Of a stretch of 64,000 nt of DNA, positions 33,177 through 42,600 are shown piece after piece. The stretch is from contig CAKZGE010000002.1 in assembly GCA_936914845.1 (NCBI GenBank), forward strand, positions 186,001-250,000, written 5' to 3'. The stretch's first letter is position 1; each line of letters opens with the position of its first letter. A program made the translations under genes and the position numbers. Under the pieces are notes generated by a model. That model searched no databases. It was not told where the DNA came from and worked only from the letters and a program-made list of their open reading frames with translations. The stretch is from an uncultured Chloracidobacterium sp. (GTDB lineage: Bacteria > Acidobacteriota > Blastocatellia > Pyrinomonadales > Pyrinomonadaceae).

Positions 33177-34799
33177 CTAGGCGGCCGTCTGATTGCGTTG
33201 GTTGATGGTGGTTTGTTGAGCGATAAGCGTTTTTGGTCCATTCGCACCGCTGGCCGGCCGGCCGGTTCGCGGAAGAAAGAAAGCCGCGATAAACGCTAAA
33301 AAGGCCATCGCCGCCCCAACCCAAAAAACCATATGGATCGATGCTCCCATCGCCTGCTGCAGGACGGCCAATATGGCCGGATCGAGTGATGCCTTTGCCG
33401 CAGGTTCGATCAAAGCGTTCGGATTCGAAGCAAATTCTGCGGCCTTCTCGGCAGACAGCCCGCCGGTACCCGCCGCAGCGGCTTGGAGCAAATGGCGAGA
33501 TAGGCCCGCCGAAAGGACCGAACCCATTACACCGACCCCCAAAGCTCCGCCGATGGCCCTGGTAAATTGATTCAAAGAAGTAGCTATACCGAGTTGTGAT
33601 CGATCAACTGCCTGTTGCACTGCGATCAAAAGAGTCAGCATAGTCAACCCGAGCCCCGAACCGATCAGCACCAGATCGAAATACATCCATTTTGTGTCAT
33701 ACTGCGGCTGGAAAAGAGCCAGCGAAACAAACCCGGCGGTCAGCACCAGAAATCCTACTAAGGCTACGGGGCGGTATCCCAATTTGATCAAAAGCCGTCC
33801 GCCGATGACCGAGAATGTCACCCAACTCAACATCAGCGGCGTGAGCAATGACCCGGCCTGAGTAGCCGTGAACCCAAGCGTGCCTTGTGCGAAAAGCGGC
33901 ACAAAAGAGATCGCACCGAACATCGCGATACCGGCCAGAAAGCCGGCTATAACGGCTACCAGGATGGTGCGGTTCTTGAACAAAGAAAATGGAATTATCG
34001 GATCTTTTGCCCGTTGTTCGATAAAATAGAACAACGCCATGAGCACAACAGACAATGAAAATAAGGCAACGTTAAAGGGAGCAAAGATCGTTTCCGGTGT
34101 CGATCCGCTTTCCACCAAAACAAGCATAAATAAGCTTATTGCTGCCATCAGCACCAACGCTCCGGCGTAATCAATGGTCGGTTTTTGGTCGTGCTTTGGT
34201 TCTTTTAGCGAAATGCCGATAATTATCGCCGCAAGAACACCGATCGGCAAATTTATCCAAAATACCCATCGCCAGGACATTTGGTCGGTAACAAACCCGC
34301 CCACCATCGGACCGATCACGCTCGAAAGCCCCCAGACCCCGCTAAAAAAAGCCTGCATGCGCGCCCGCTCCTGCAAGGTAAAGATATCGCCGATAATCGT
34401 CATTCCGAGCGGTACCAGAGCACCCGCACCGAGCCCCTGCAACGCCCGAAAGGCAATAAGTTCGGTCATTGATGTCGAAAAACCGGAGAGCAGCGTGCCG
34501 ATCAGAAAGACCCCGATACCTATCTGATAGAGCAGGCGACGGCCATACAGATCTGATAGCTTTCCCCAAACCGGCACGGAGATAGTAGATGTCACCAGAT
34601 ACGCAGAAAATACCCAGCTATAGTGATTCAATCCGCCAAGAGTAGCGATGACGGTCGGCATCGCCGTGCCCACGACCGTTGCTTCCAATGCCGCTATGAA
34701 CGTGCCGACCATTACACCGATCGTCACCGCCAATCTGCGCTTAGCCGACAGTTCCAGCAACGGTTTTGATATTTCCAGATAGCCGGATCGTTCGCTCAA
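33177..34799 (-). CDS. MFS drug exporter, DHA2 (14-TMS) family
   Basis: This 540-aa protein has about 14 hydrophobic segments. Early family motifs are AALEATVVGTAMPTVIATL near residues 35-53, where the acidic residue of motif D1 lies, and VWGKLSDLYGRRLLYQIG near 77-94 (motif A). Later there are GALVPLGMTIIGDI and GLSSVIGPMVGGFV (motif C). These fit EmrB/QacA-type multidrug exporters. Translation starts at TTG 34799, overlapping the TGA of the upstream acyltransferase gene, so the two are coupled. The export substrate is unknown, and no EmrA-like adaptor protein is encoded nearby. Confidence 0.86.
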   Translation of the reverse strand: MSERSGYLEISKPLLELSAKRRLAVTIGVMVGTFIAALEATVVGTAMPTVIATLGGLNHYSWVFSAYLVTSTISVPVWGKLSDLYGRRLLYQIGIGVFLIGTLLSGFSTSMTELIAFRALQGLGAGALVPLGMTIIGDIFTLQERARMQAFFSGVWGLSSVIGPMVGGFVTDQMSWRWVFWINLPIGVLAAIIIGISLKEPKHDQKPTIDYAGALVLMAAISLFMLVLVESGSTPETIFAPFNVALFSLSVVLMALFYFIEQRAKDPIIPFSLFKNRTILVAVIAGFLAGIAMFGAISFVPLFAQGTLGFTATQAGSLLTPLMLSWVTFSVIGGRLLIKLGYRPVALVGFLVLTAGFVSLALFQPQYDTKWMYFDLVLIGSGLGLTMLTLLIAVQQAVDRSQLGIATSLNQFTRAIGGALGVGVMGSVLSAGLSRHLLQAAAAGTGGLSAEKAAEFASNPNALIEPAAKASLDPAILAVLQQAMGASIHMVFWVGAAMAFLAFIAAFFLPRTGRPASGANGPKTLIAQQTTINQRNQTAA

Positions 34800-35695
34800 A
34801 TTTTTCCCTCCGCGAAAGGCTCGACAGCAAATTCCTCCTTATCCTGTTCCGCCAGCTTTTGTATTTCCAGCATCAGATGGTCTGCTATCTCTTTATGTGT
34901 TCTCAGCGAATCTCGTCTATCGTAAAATTTTGAAAGATCTATCTGCGGACCGAACCAGATACGGATCGGCGGCCCGCCCGTCCAATTTCCCATCACCTGT
35001 TTGGGAAGATCGTTATTCAGCCCCGTAACGAAAACCGGTACCACCTGCGGCTTTGCGGCATATATTATTTTACCGATACCCGGTTGGGCGGGTAAAAATC
35101 GATATGGGTCATCGCTAAGATTTCGCTTCCCTTCAGGATGAAAGCCGATCACATGTCCCCGCCCGTTCGAAGCAAGTTCGATCAACCGGCGAACGGAGAA
35201 CTTGTCAAAATTCCGCTTGCGGCCCTCGCCCTCTTCTCTAAAAAATGGCGGATACATCGCCCACCAGCCCATAACCAGATTTACGAACCACCCGAGCGGC
35301 CGGTCGTAGAAAAACTTTGCTCTTACGGGAAAGTAGAGCTTGATCGGTCTTTTTGTCCGTCGAAACAATACGCTCGAAACAGTGTACAGATCAAAAAAGG
35401 AACGGTGATTTGCTACGAGCAAGACCGGTCTATCAATGTCAGCAGCTTCAAAATGTTCAAGCCCGCGGACATTCATCAGATTGTAGGTTGCCAAATATAT
35501 CCACAATGACCCGATATGCCGCTGAAAGAACGTCCATATATTCTTCCATCCCGGACCGTTCATAGCCTGAACAAGCCTAAAGCCGGCACGTTCACCGGCA
35601 TCCAACACCTCCAATTCCTCGGGGAGCGGACGTGTCGGAACCGTTGCAAGAGCATGCTGTTCGTTTTCGATCTCTGCCAAACTATTTTCGGTCAT
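34796..35695 (-). CDS. Lysophospholipid acyltransferase family protein (PlsC-like)
   Basis: This 299-aa protein has the acyltransferase HX4D motif in LLVANHRSFFDLYTV near residue 98. Later come the substrate motif GHVIGFHPEGKRNLS (E in the block FHPEG) and PVFVTGLNNDLP, the usual blocks II-IV. The acyl acceptor is probably 1-acylglycerol-3-phosphate or a related lipid at the inner membrane. There is no strongly predicted signal peptide, only hydrophobic stretches. It is the first gene of a two-gene operon with the MFS exporter; the pairing could mean the exporter handles a lipid product, but that is inference. Confidence 0.85.
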   Translation of the reverse strand: MTENSLAEIENEQHALATVPTRPLPEELEVLDAGERAGFRLVQAMNGPGWKNIWTFFQRHIGSLWIYLATYNLMNVRGLEHFEAADIDRPVLLVANHRSFFDLYTVSSVLFRRTKRPIKLYFPVRAKFFYDRPLGWFVNLVMGWWAMYPPFFREEGEGRKRNFDKFSVRRLIELASNGRGHVIGFHPEGKRNLSDDPYRFLPAQPGIGKIIYAAKPQVVPVFVTGLNNDLPKQVMGNWTGGPPIRIWFGPQIDLSKFYDRRDSLRTHKEIADHLMLEIQKLAEQDKEEFAVEPFAEGKI

Positions 35696-35922
35696 TTTAA
35701 GTATTTTATCACCGCCGGCGAAAGTGCGAAATGACAGACCTTCTGTTGATTTGGCGATTATCAGCTTTCGTTATACTATTTAAACACAAAATCTAGCCAT
35801 TTCAGGCGAACAATTGAACAACTTGCACCTTCGGTCGGCCCACATTCCGCTGGTCTGTTTTGCAACTTCAAACTGCTTCGGCTGCCGTTTTGAAAGTTCT
35901 AAAAGTTAAAAGGAGATCGTAT

Positions 35923-38301
35923 ATGAAGATGTTTTCGTTTTGCGACAGAAGGGTCATAACCCGTGCGGTATATTTTACCGTAATGCTGTCGCTGCTTGCC
36001 GTCCTCGGCCAAGCCTCGGTTTCAAACAACAAGGCCGTTTCCGCAAAGGGCAATTCGATTTGGCGGCCTATCCCCGAAGAAAATATCGCCGCACGCGGCG
36101 AAAGACGTATCTTTCCAAAACAATATCTGACCTATAACCTCGATCTGGGTAATATGGGCCGCGTATTGGCTGAGGCTCCGCTCGAAAATACGGAGAATGC
36201 CCGCAATAAGACGGTGATCTTGAGCATTCCGACACCCAAAGGCGAGATCATTAATTTTCGCCTTGAGGAATCGCCGATCATGTCTCCGGAAGTAGCGGCT
36301 CAATTTCCGACTTGGAGAACCTATCAAGGCTATGGAATAGACGATCGTACCGCAACGGCCCGTTTCGATATGACCGACACCGGATTTCATGGCTACGTTC
36401 TGTCGGCTGAAGGAACTTTTTCGATCGATCCTTATCAATTGAATGACCGTTCGAACTACTTGGTCATCGCCAAAGACCATTCGCCTGACAAGGGCCGCTA
36501 TCATTGCGAAGTGGAAGAAATGCTGAACACATCGAGCAAGGTTCACGACGACGTGATCAACTTTGCCCCGGCATTTTCATATGGCGCCCAGCTTCGCACC
36601 TATCGCTTGGCTATCGGAACGACCGCCGAATACACTACGATCTTCCGCCAATCCGGCGATAGCGACACCCAGGCTCAGACCAGGGCATTTAACCAGGTCG
36701 TTATAACGACAAATCGGATCGCAGCGGTCTATCGCAAAGAATTGGCGGTAACTTTCACGCTGGTTTCAACCACCGCAACGGTGTATGCGACCAACCCGGA
36801 GGCTCCGGCGGATTACGCAAATTCGGGTACTCCGGATCTTACTGCAAATGTTACGAACCTTAACGCAGCCTATACAGCGACCGGTTATGATATTGGTCAC
36901 GTATTCGGTTCCAGTGACAATGGCGTCGCACAGCTAAGTTCGGTCTGCGGTTCTAGCAAGGCCCGCGGATATTCGGGTCAACCGAACCCGGTCGGCGATC
37001 CATTCGACGTGGACTATGTAGCTCACGAAATGGGTCACCAATTCGGAGCAAACCATACGTTCAATGCTACTAACAATTGTAACACCGCCCCGGCCGCCGC
37101 TCGTCGCGAACCCGGTGCTGCGGTAACGATAATGGGCTATGCCGGAATTTGTTCAGGCAATTCGAATCCGCAGCGACATTCGATCGAGATCTTCCACAAT
37201 TACAGCTTAACGGAAGCGTCAACTTTCGTTGCCGGCACCGGAGGAACCTGCGGCACCACCGCCGGGACCAACAGCGTGCCCGTGTTGGGTGCTTTGGCGA
37301 ACTACACCATCCCATTCAACACACCGTTTTCGCTGACAGCCTCGGCAACAGATGCTGACAATGACCAGCTTACGTATGGTTGGGAACAGTCGAATGGAAA
37401 CTTGACGGCGGCCTCGTATCCGGGCACGACCGATGATGATGACGTCAGTTTGGTATTTCGTCCGGGATTCCGCTCATATCTGCCGACGACCGGCGGAACG
37501 CGCAGTTTCCCGAGTTTGCCGTACATTTTGAACTTCAGCAACGAAGCTCCGGTTTTTTACAGCGGCGTTAACGCGGCTGGGGCGAACTGTGCTGATTCAC
37601 CGGGCGGCAGCTGCATTTCGGGCGAAGATCTTCCGTCATCTGCCCGTACGATGAACTTCAAGGTGACCGTCCGCGACGGCAAAGGCGGTGTGGTTGATGG
37701 AGAAAGCATCCTGACCGTCGTCAATACCACCACACCTTTCAAAGTCACGTCACAGAATACGTCGCCGGCCACCTGGAACGGCGGAGCAAGCCAAAACGTC
37801 ACTTGGGATGTTAGCGGGACCAGCGCCGCACCTATCAGCGCGGCAAACGTCAAGATCTCGCTTTCGACCGACGGCGGCCAGACGTTTCCTACCGTTTTGT
37901 CGGCAAGCGCCCCAAATACGGGAAGTGCATCCATTACCGTGCCGAATGTCAATACGACAACGGCTCGCATCAAGATCGAGGCAGTCGGCAATATCTTCTT
38001 TGATATCAACGATTCCAATTTCTCGATCACTTCCGGACCGGCTACCAGCGGAGCCATTGCGGGCCGCATCTCAACTGCCGCAGGCGGCGGAGTTGCACGT
38101 GCTACGGTTAGATTGGTTGGTCCGGGCGGAACCCGGATCGCTATCACGAACGCTTTCGGATACTATCGCTTTGACGGCGTAGCATTCAACGTGGCGTACA
38201 CGATCACCCCGGTTGCGAAGGGCTTTACCTTTACCCCGGCAAGCCTGAACATTACGCCGACGGCGGATGCTTTGGGGACCAATTTTACCGGAGCCCGGTA
38301 A
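35923..38301 (+). CDS. Secreted reprolysin-like zinc metalloprotease (M12B-type)
   Basis: This protein is about 792 aa; ATG 35923 has an AGGAG site 8 bp upstream. A signal peptide is followed by a propeptide-like region to about residue 215. The catalytic domain from about 225 has the zinc motif HEMGHQFGANH (H368, H372, H378, E369). AVTIMGYAGIC downstream is the Met-turn. Ig- or fibronectin-like beta domains follow, including SQNVTWDVSGTS near 627. The last 85 residues are a carboxypeptidase-regulatory-like domain (AIAGRISTAAGGGVARATV, then TNAFGYYRFDGV). A closely similar final domain ends the 701-aa protein at 53628-55733. It is a secreted degradative enzyme. Confidence 0.9.
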   Translation: MKMFSFCDRRVITRAVYFTVMLSLLAVLGQASVSNNKAVSAKGNSIWRPIPEENIAARGERRIFPKQYLTYNLDLGNMGRVLAEAPLENTENARNKTVILSIPTPKGEIINFRLEESPIMSPEVAAQFPTWRTYQGYGIDDRTATARFDMTDTGFHGYVLSAEGTFSIDPYQLNDRSNYLVIAKDHSPDKGRYHCEVEEMLNTSSKVHDDVINFAPAFSYGAQLRTYRLAIGTTAEYTTIFRQSGDSDTQAQTRAFNQVVITTNRIAAVYRKELAVTFTLVSTTATVYATNPEAPADYANSGTPDLTANVTNLNAAYTATGYDIGHVFGSSDNGVAQLSSVCGSSKARGYSGQPNPVGDPFDVDYVAHEMGHQFGANHTFNATNNCNTAPAAARREPGAAVTIMGYAGICSGNSNPQRHSIEIFHNYSLTEASTFVAGTGGTCGTTAGTNSVPVLGALANYTIPFNTPFSLTASATDADNDQLTYGWEQSNGNLTAASYPGTTDDDDVSLVFRPGFRSYLPTTGGTRSFPSLPYILNFSNEAPVFYSGVNAAGANCADSPGGSCISGEDLPSSARTMNFKVTVRDGKGGVVDGESILTVVNTTTPFKVTSQNTSPATWNGGASQNVTWDVSGTSAAPISAANVKISLSTDGGQTFPTVLSASAPNTGSASITVPNVNTTTARIKIEAVGNIFFDINDSNFSITSGPATSGAIAGRISTAAGGGVARATVRLVGPGGTRIAITNAFGYYRFDGVAFNVAYTITPVAKGFTFTPASLNITPTADALGTNFTGAR

Positions 38302-38305
38302 TGCA

Positions 38306-38341
38306 ATTGAAAAAGGCCGCTGCAATGCAGCGGCCTTTTTT
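38306..38341. terminator. Strong, nearly symmetrical terminator between convergent genes
   Basis: AAAAAGGCCGCTGCA pairs with TGCAGCGGCCTTTTTT with almost no loop. Poly-A on one side and poly-T on the other let it work in both directions. It lies 9 bp past the metalloprotease stop codon. Confidence 0.88.
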
Positions 38342-38347
38342 CCCTTT

Positions 38348-38382
38348 GAAAAGGCTGTCGAAAAACGGCCTTTTTTTATTTG
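38348..38382 (+). terminator. Second terminator just downstream of the first
   Basis: AAAAGGCTGT and ACGGCCTTTT form a 10-bp stem with one G-U pair, followed by seven T. The T-run overlaps the end of the convergent saccharopine-dehydrogenase-like gene. Confidence 0.7.
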
Positions 38383-39506
38383 TATATCTGCCGCACGAAA
38401 GTGCCGCTCATAAACTGTACCGGATCAAGCTGGCTCTGTAAGACGACGCCGCGATGATCTCCGTTTAGCAGCATCACAGCAGATTGACAAAGCGGTGCCG
38501 CCGTTGTCGTTTGGATCGCCCGCAGTGATTTTCCGTTGATCTCCAGCGGCTCGGCGAAATACGCTTTTTCCAGCATTCGGCGACGTCCCGTGCTGTCAAA
38601 CCCATCGACCGAAGCATGAACCAGCACAAGATCGTCTTCTACCGAAGGTATCTCCGACAGCATTTTATCTTGAAGAAGATCCGGGAGGGCCTCGTTCTGC
38701 GGTAGGCCCGCTATCACGGATTCGACCCAATCGTAATGGCCCACATATCGAAGTGTCTTATAGTCGAGCTCCTTTGCTTTGCCGGCGAAAAAGTCTGGCA
38801 GGTCGGCCGCCCCGCCGGAGGTTAGATCTGCTTCGTAGGTGCGTCCGCCAATTATTATCCGCTCGCGGGCCGAAAGAGCGGGAAGCTCAGTTATCGCCCG
38901 GTCGCGTATGACCCTGGAATCTTTAACATATTCCGTAGCAACACCGATCGGCGACCACGTAAAGCCGTAAAAATGCGGCTGTTGGGCATGGGCTGTTAAT
39001 GCCCCAACCTTCATGGCGATGCGTTCAACACTTTCGTTCTCAAATTTCTCGACGAATTTGTGATATAAAGACATCGCCAGAACATTGATAAACCCGGGAG
39101 CCAAGCCTGTCTGAAGTATAAAACCGGTCTCCGCGTCAACCGCGAGCTGCATGATCTCTTCCGTTTCCGCTACATATTCTGTCAGATTCGCATAGTGCAT
39201 TTTGAAGTCCTTAGCGAATCGGGCCATGCGCGGGGCCTGACCGCCGGGCGAACAATCGAGCAGCACGTCACACTCGGCAAACGCACTTTTCATTTCGTCC
39301 GAGATCCCTTCTTTCGGCATTAGCACCAAATTTACATCTGAAGACATCTCCGAATTCGACACCACGAATTCGCGGGCATTTTGCAAATTTTCTTCACTAA
39401 TATCGCCTAGAAAAATTGTAATTTCAAAATCGCTCCATTCGCGCAATAAAAGCGCGGCCGCCTCACCGATCCCACCCGAACCGGCAACAAAGATCTTTTT
39501 TGTCAT
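38376..39506 (-). CDS. Saccharopine dehydrogenase family protein
   Basis: This 376-aa protein starts with a Rossmann fold (FVAGSGGIGEAAALLLREW) and continues with CDVLLDCSPGGQAPRMARFAK. The family segment ILQTGLAPGFINVLAMSL near 129-146 follows, and further on TWSPIGVATEYVKDSRVI. It belongs to the group that includes lysine 6-dehydrogenase, saccharopine reductase and carboxynorspermidine dehydrogenase, and I cannot decide among them. It is cytoplasmic and stands alone on the - strand, 129 bp downstream of metH. Confidence 0.8.
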   Translation of the reverse strand: MTKKIFVAGSGGIGEAAALLLREWSDFEITIFLGDISEENLQNAREFVVSNSEMSSDVNLVLMPKEGISDEMKSAFAECDVLLDCSPGGQAPRMARFAKDFKMHYANLTEYVAETEEIMQLAVDAETGFILQTGLAPGFINVLAMSLYHKFVEKFENESVERIAMKVGALTAHAQQPHFYGFTWSPIGVATEYVKDSRVIRDRAITELPALSARERIIIGGRTYEADLTSGGAADLPDFFAGKAKELDYKTLRYVGHYDWVESVIAGLPQNEALPDLLQDKMLSEIPSVEDDLVLVHASVDGFDSTGRRRMLEKAYFAEPLEINGKSLRAIQTTTAAPLCQSAVMLLNGDHRGVVLQSQLDPVQFMSGTFVRQIYK

Positions 39507-39634
39507 ATATATCGAATGCTTATGAGAGAATAAATTACTGTTTTACATCTTAATTTTACATCTATTCCCGCAGCGGACGAAATGGCGAAATGGTGATTGT
39601 GAAGGGTCGTAGGAGATCTTCGCTCGCTTAGATA

Positions 39635-42600
39635 TCATTCAACATTGAAATATTTTGCATCCGGGTGATGTACGACGATAGCCGACGTTGATTGCTCCGG
39701 ATCGAGTTGAAACTCTTCCGTAAGTTCAACACCTATGCGTTGAGGCTGCAGCAATTCGAAAAGCTTGACCTGATCCTCCAGATCGGGACAAGCGGGGTAA
39801 CCAAAGCTGTACCGCGACCCCTGATAACCTTGATGGAACAGCTTTTTGATATCCGCCTGATCATTGTCGGCGATACCCAATTCTTCGCGTATTCGTTTAT
39901 GCCACATTTCGGCGAGCGCCTCCGCCGATTCAACCGAAAGTCCATGAAACAGCAAATAGTTTTGATAATCGTCGGATGCAAATAGCTTTGCCGAATGTTC
40001 ACTGGCTCGCCTGCCCATCGTGACCAGGTCAAATGCAACTACGTCGATCCGTCCGGTGCCTACGGGCTCGAAATAATCGGCGAGACACAGCCTTTTCCCG
40101 CCTCGCTGCTCCAGAGGTTGTCGCGGAAACGTGAACCGAAGGCGTTCCGTCTTTTCGTCATCTTGATAGATGATAAGATCGTTGCCGTCCGAATTACACG
40201 GAAAATAGCCGTAAACGAGCTTTGCCTCTAGAAGCTTTTCGCGGATCGCGGCAGCTTTCAATGTCTCAAATTTGGGGATCACCGTTGTTTTCAGCAGCTC
40301 TCCATAAGCTTCCGGTGTGGTTCTTCCCTGCTTGAACTGCCATTGCCCTTTGAACAAAGCTGTTTCATTGATATATGCAAAAACCTTGTTCAGATCAGTG
40401 ATCTCAACCACTTTCGAGCCATAAAAAGGCGCTGTCGGCAATGGAACATCATGTGATACGTCCGAGGGTGTCGTATGGCTCGTATCACCCGTTTTACGCG
40501 CGGATACACGAGCTGCGACCTCGCCCAGCTTGGCATCCTCGCCGACAAGGTCTTCGGCGTCGGCTGTTTGGATAACATCCGCCGATCCGGTTTCTTCGGT
40601 CGCATCCCTGTCTCCGGATACCGCTGCCGCCTTCGCCTTCTTATCTATCGTCGATGCGTCTCCGCCGCCCGTCAGCTTGTCCATCGTATGCAAGCCGTCA
40701 AATGCGTCCCGGGCGTAGAAGAGTTCGCCTTTGTATAAGGGGACAAGGTCGCTATCAACATAACGGCGATTAAGGGCTGCTCCGCCAAGGATCACCGGCA
40801 CAGCGATTCCCCGTTCATTCATCACCTCGAGGTTGTCACGCATTATCAGCGTTGATTTCACTAATAGGCCGCTCATGCCGATAGCGTCTGCCTTGGTCTC
40901 GGCAAGCGATTCAAGTATGGTGTCTATCGGCTGCTTGATACCGAGATTGACCACATGATAGCCATTATTCGTCAAAATGATATCGACCAAATTCTTTCCG
41001 ATATCATGTACATCACCTTTGACCGTCGCCAGGACCAATGTTCCCTTATTGCTCGAATCTGCCTTTTCCATGAATGGTTCGAGGAATTTAACAGCAGCCT
41101 TCATTGCTTCCGCAGACTGCAGAACGAATGGCAGCTGCATTTGCCCGGACCCAAAAAGGTCGCCGACGGTTTTCATTCCGTCAAGCAATATCGTGTTAAT
41201 TATCTCAAGCGGCGGATAGCTTTCGAGCCCGAGTTTAAGCGAATCTTCGAGACCGATCTTTTCGCCGTCGATAATGTGCCGCTTTAGTCTTTCTTCGACC
41301 GGCAGTTCGGAAATATCCTCTTTTAGCGTCGAGGCGGTCTTTCCTTCAAAAAGCACCGTAAATTCACCGAGAGGGTCATATGTACAAATATCGCCCTCAA
41401 ACTTTCGGCGGTCATAGATAAGGTCACGAGCCAAGTCGATCTCATGTTCGCTGAACCGGTTGAGCGGCAATATCTTTGAAGCGTTGACGATAGCCGAGTT
41501 CATGCCGGCTTCATTGCATTCGTGGAGAAATATCGAATTAAGCACCACCCGAGCCGCGGGGCTGAGGCCGAAAGAGATGTTTGAAACGCCCAAGATGATG
41601 TTCGTCGCCGGCATCCTTTCGTGTATGACCTTGATAGCCTCAATTGTTTCGGCGGCATTACGACGGTCTTCTTCGATGCCTGTCGATATCGGCAAAGCGA
41701 GCGGATCAAAGAAAATGTCGTGCGGTTCGATGCCGAACTCGACCGACTGTTTGAAGGCTCGCTCCGCTATCTCTATCTTATCGGCCGCCGTTCTGGCCAT
41801 GCCGCGTTCATCGATCAAGCCGATCACGATGCCGGCTCCGTATTCACGTGCTAGTTCCAGAACTTTTAAAAATCGAGGTTCGCCGTCTTCGTAATTGGTC
41901 GAATTGAGGAGACATTTCCCGCCTGCGTGCTGAAGCCCGGCCTCCATCTTTTCCCATTCCGTTGAATCGAGCATAAGCGGAATGCGTACATTCGTAACCA
42001 ATCTCGAAACCAGTTCCTTCATGTCCGCAACGCCATCCCGCCCGACGAAATCGACGTTTACATCCAGGATATGAGCTCCTTCGCGTTCCTGCGATTTCGC
42101 AAGACTGACCAAACCATCCCAATCTTCGGCATCAAGCAGATCTCGCATTTTCTTCGAACCAGAAGCATTGACCCGTTCGCCGACTATAAGAAACGAATTA
42201 TCCTGCGTGTATGGCTGCTGAAAGTAGATCGAAGAAGCCGAAGGCACCAACGAAGTTTCGCGCAATTTCGGCGAAATTCCCTGTAGCCGATCAACGACAA
42301 GTTTAAGATGTCCGGGCGTCGTTCCGCAGCATCCGCCGACGATGTTCGCTCCGAATTCGCGGGCAAAAGTTTCTACCTGGCCGGCAAAGCTCTCCGGCGT
42401 TTCATCATAATGCTGCTGCCCGTCCTTGATCTCCGGCAATCCGGCGTTAGGCAAAACGGAAACTGCCATCGGCGCATTTTCACACAGATATCTTAAAGAC
42501 TCCGCCATTTGCCTCGGCCCTGTTCCGCAATTCATTCCGATCACATCTATCGGAAATGGCTCCAAAGCAGTCAATGCTGCGGAAATTTCCGTCCCGTTCA

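Noticed and set aside
37557..38147. An antisense frame (196 codons) across the M12B-like protease
   Set aside because: The sense strand encodes well-defined beta domains, and the antisense translation is low-complexity and not gene-like.
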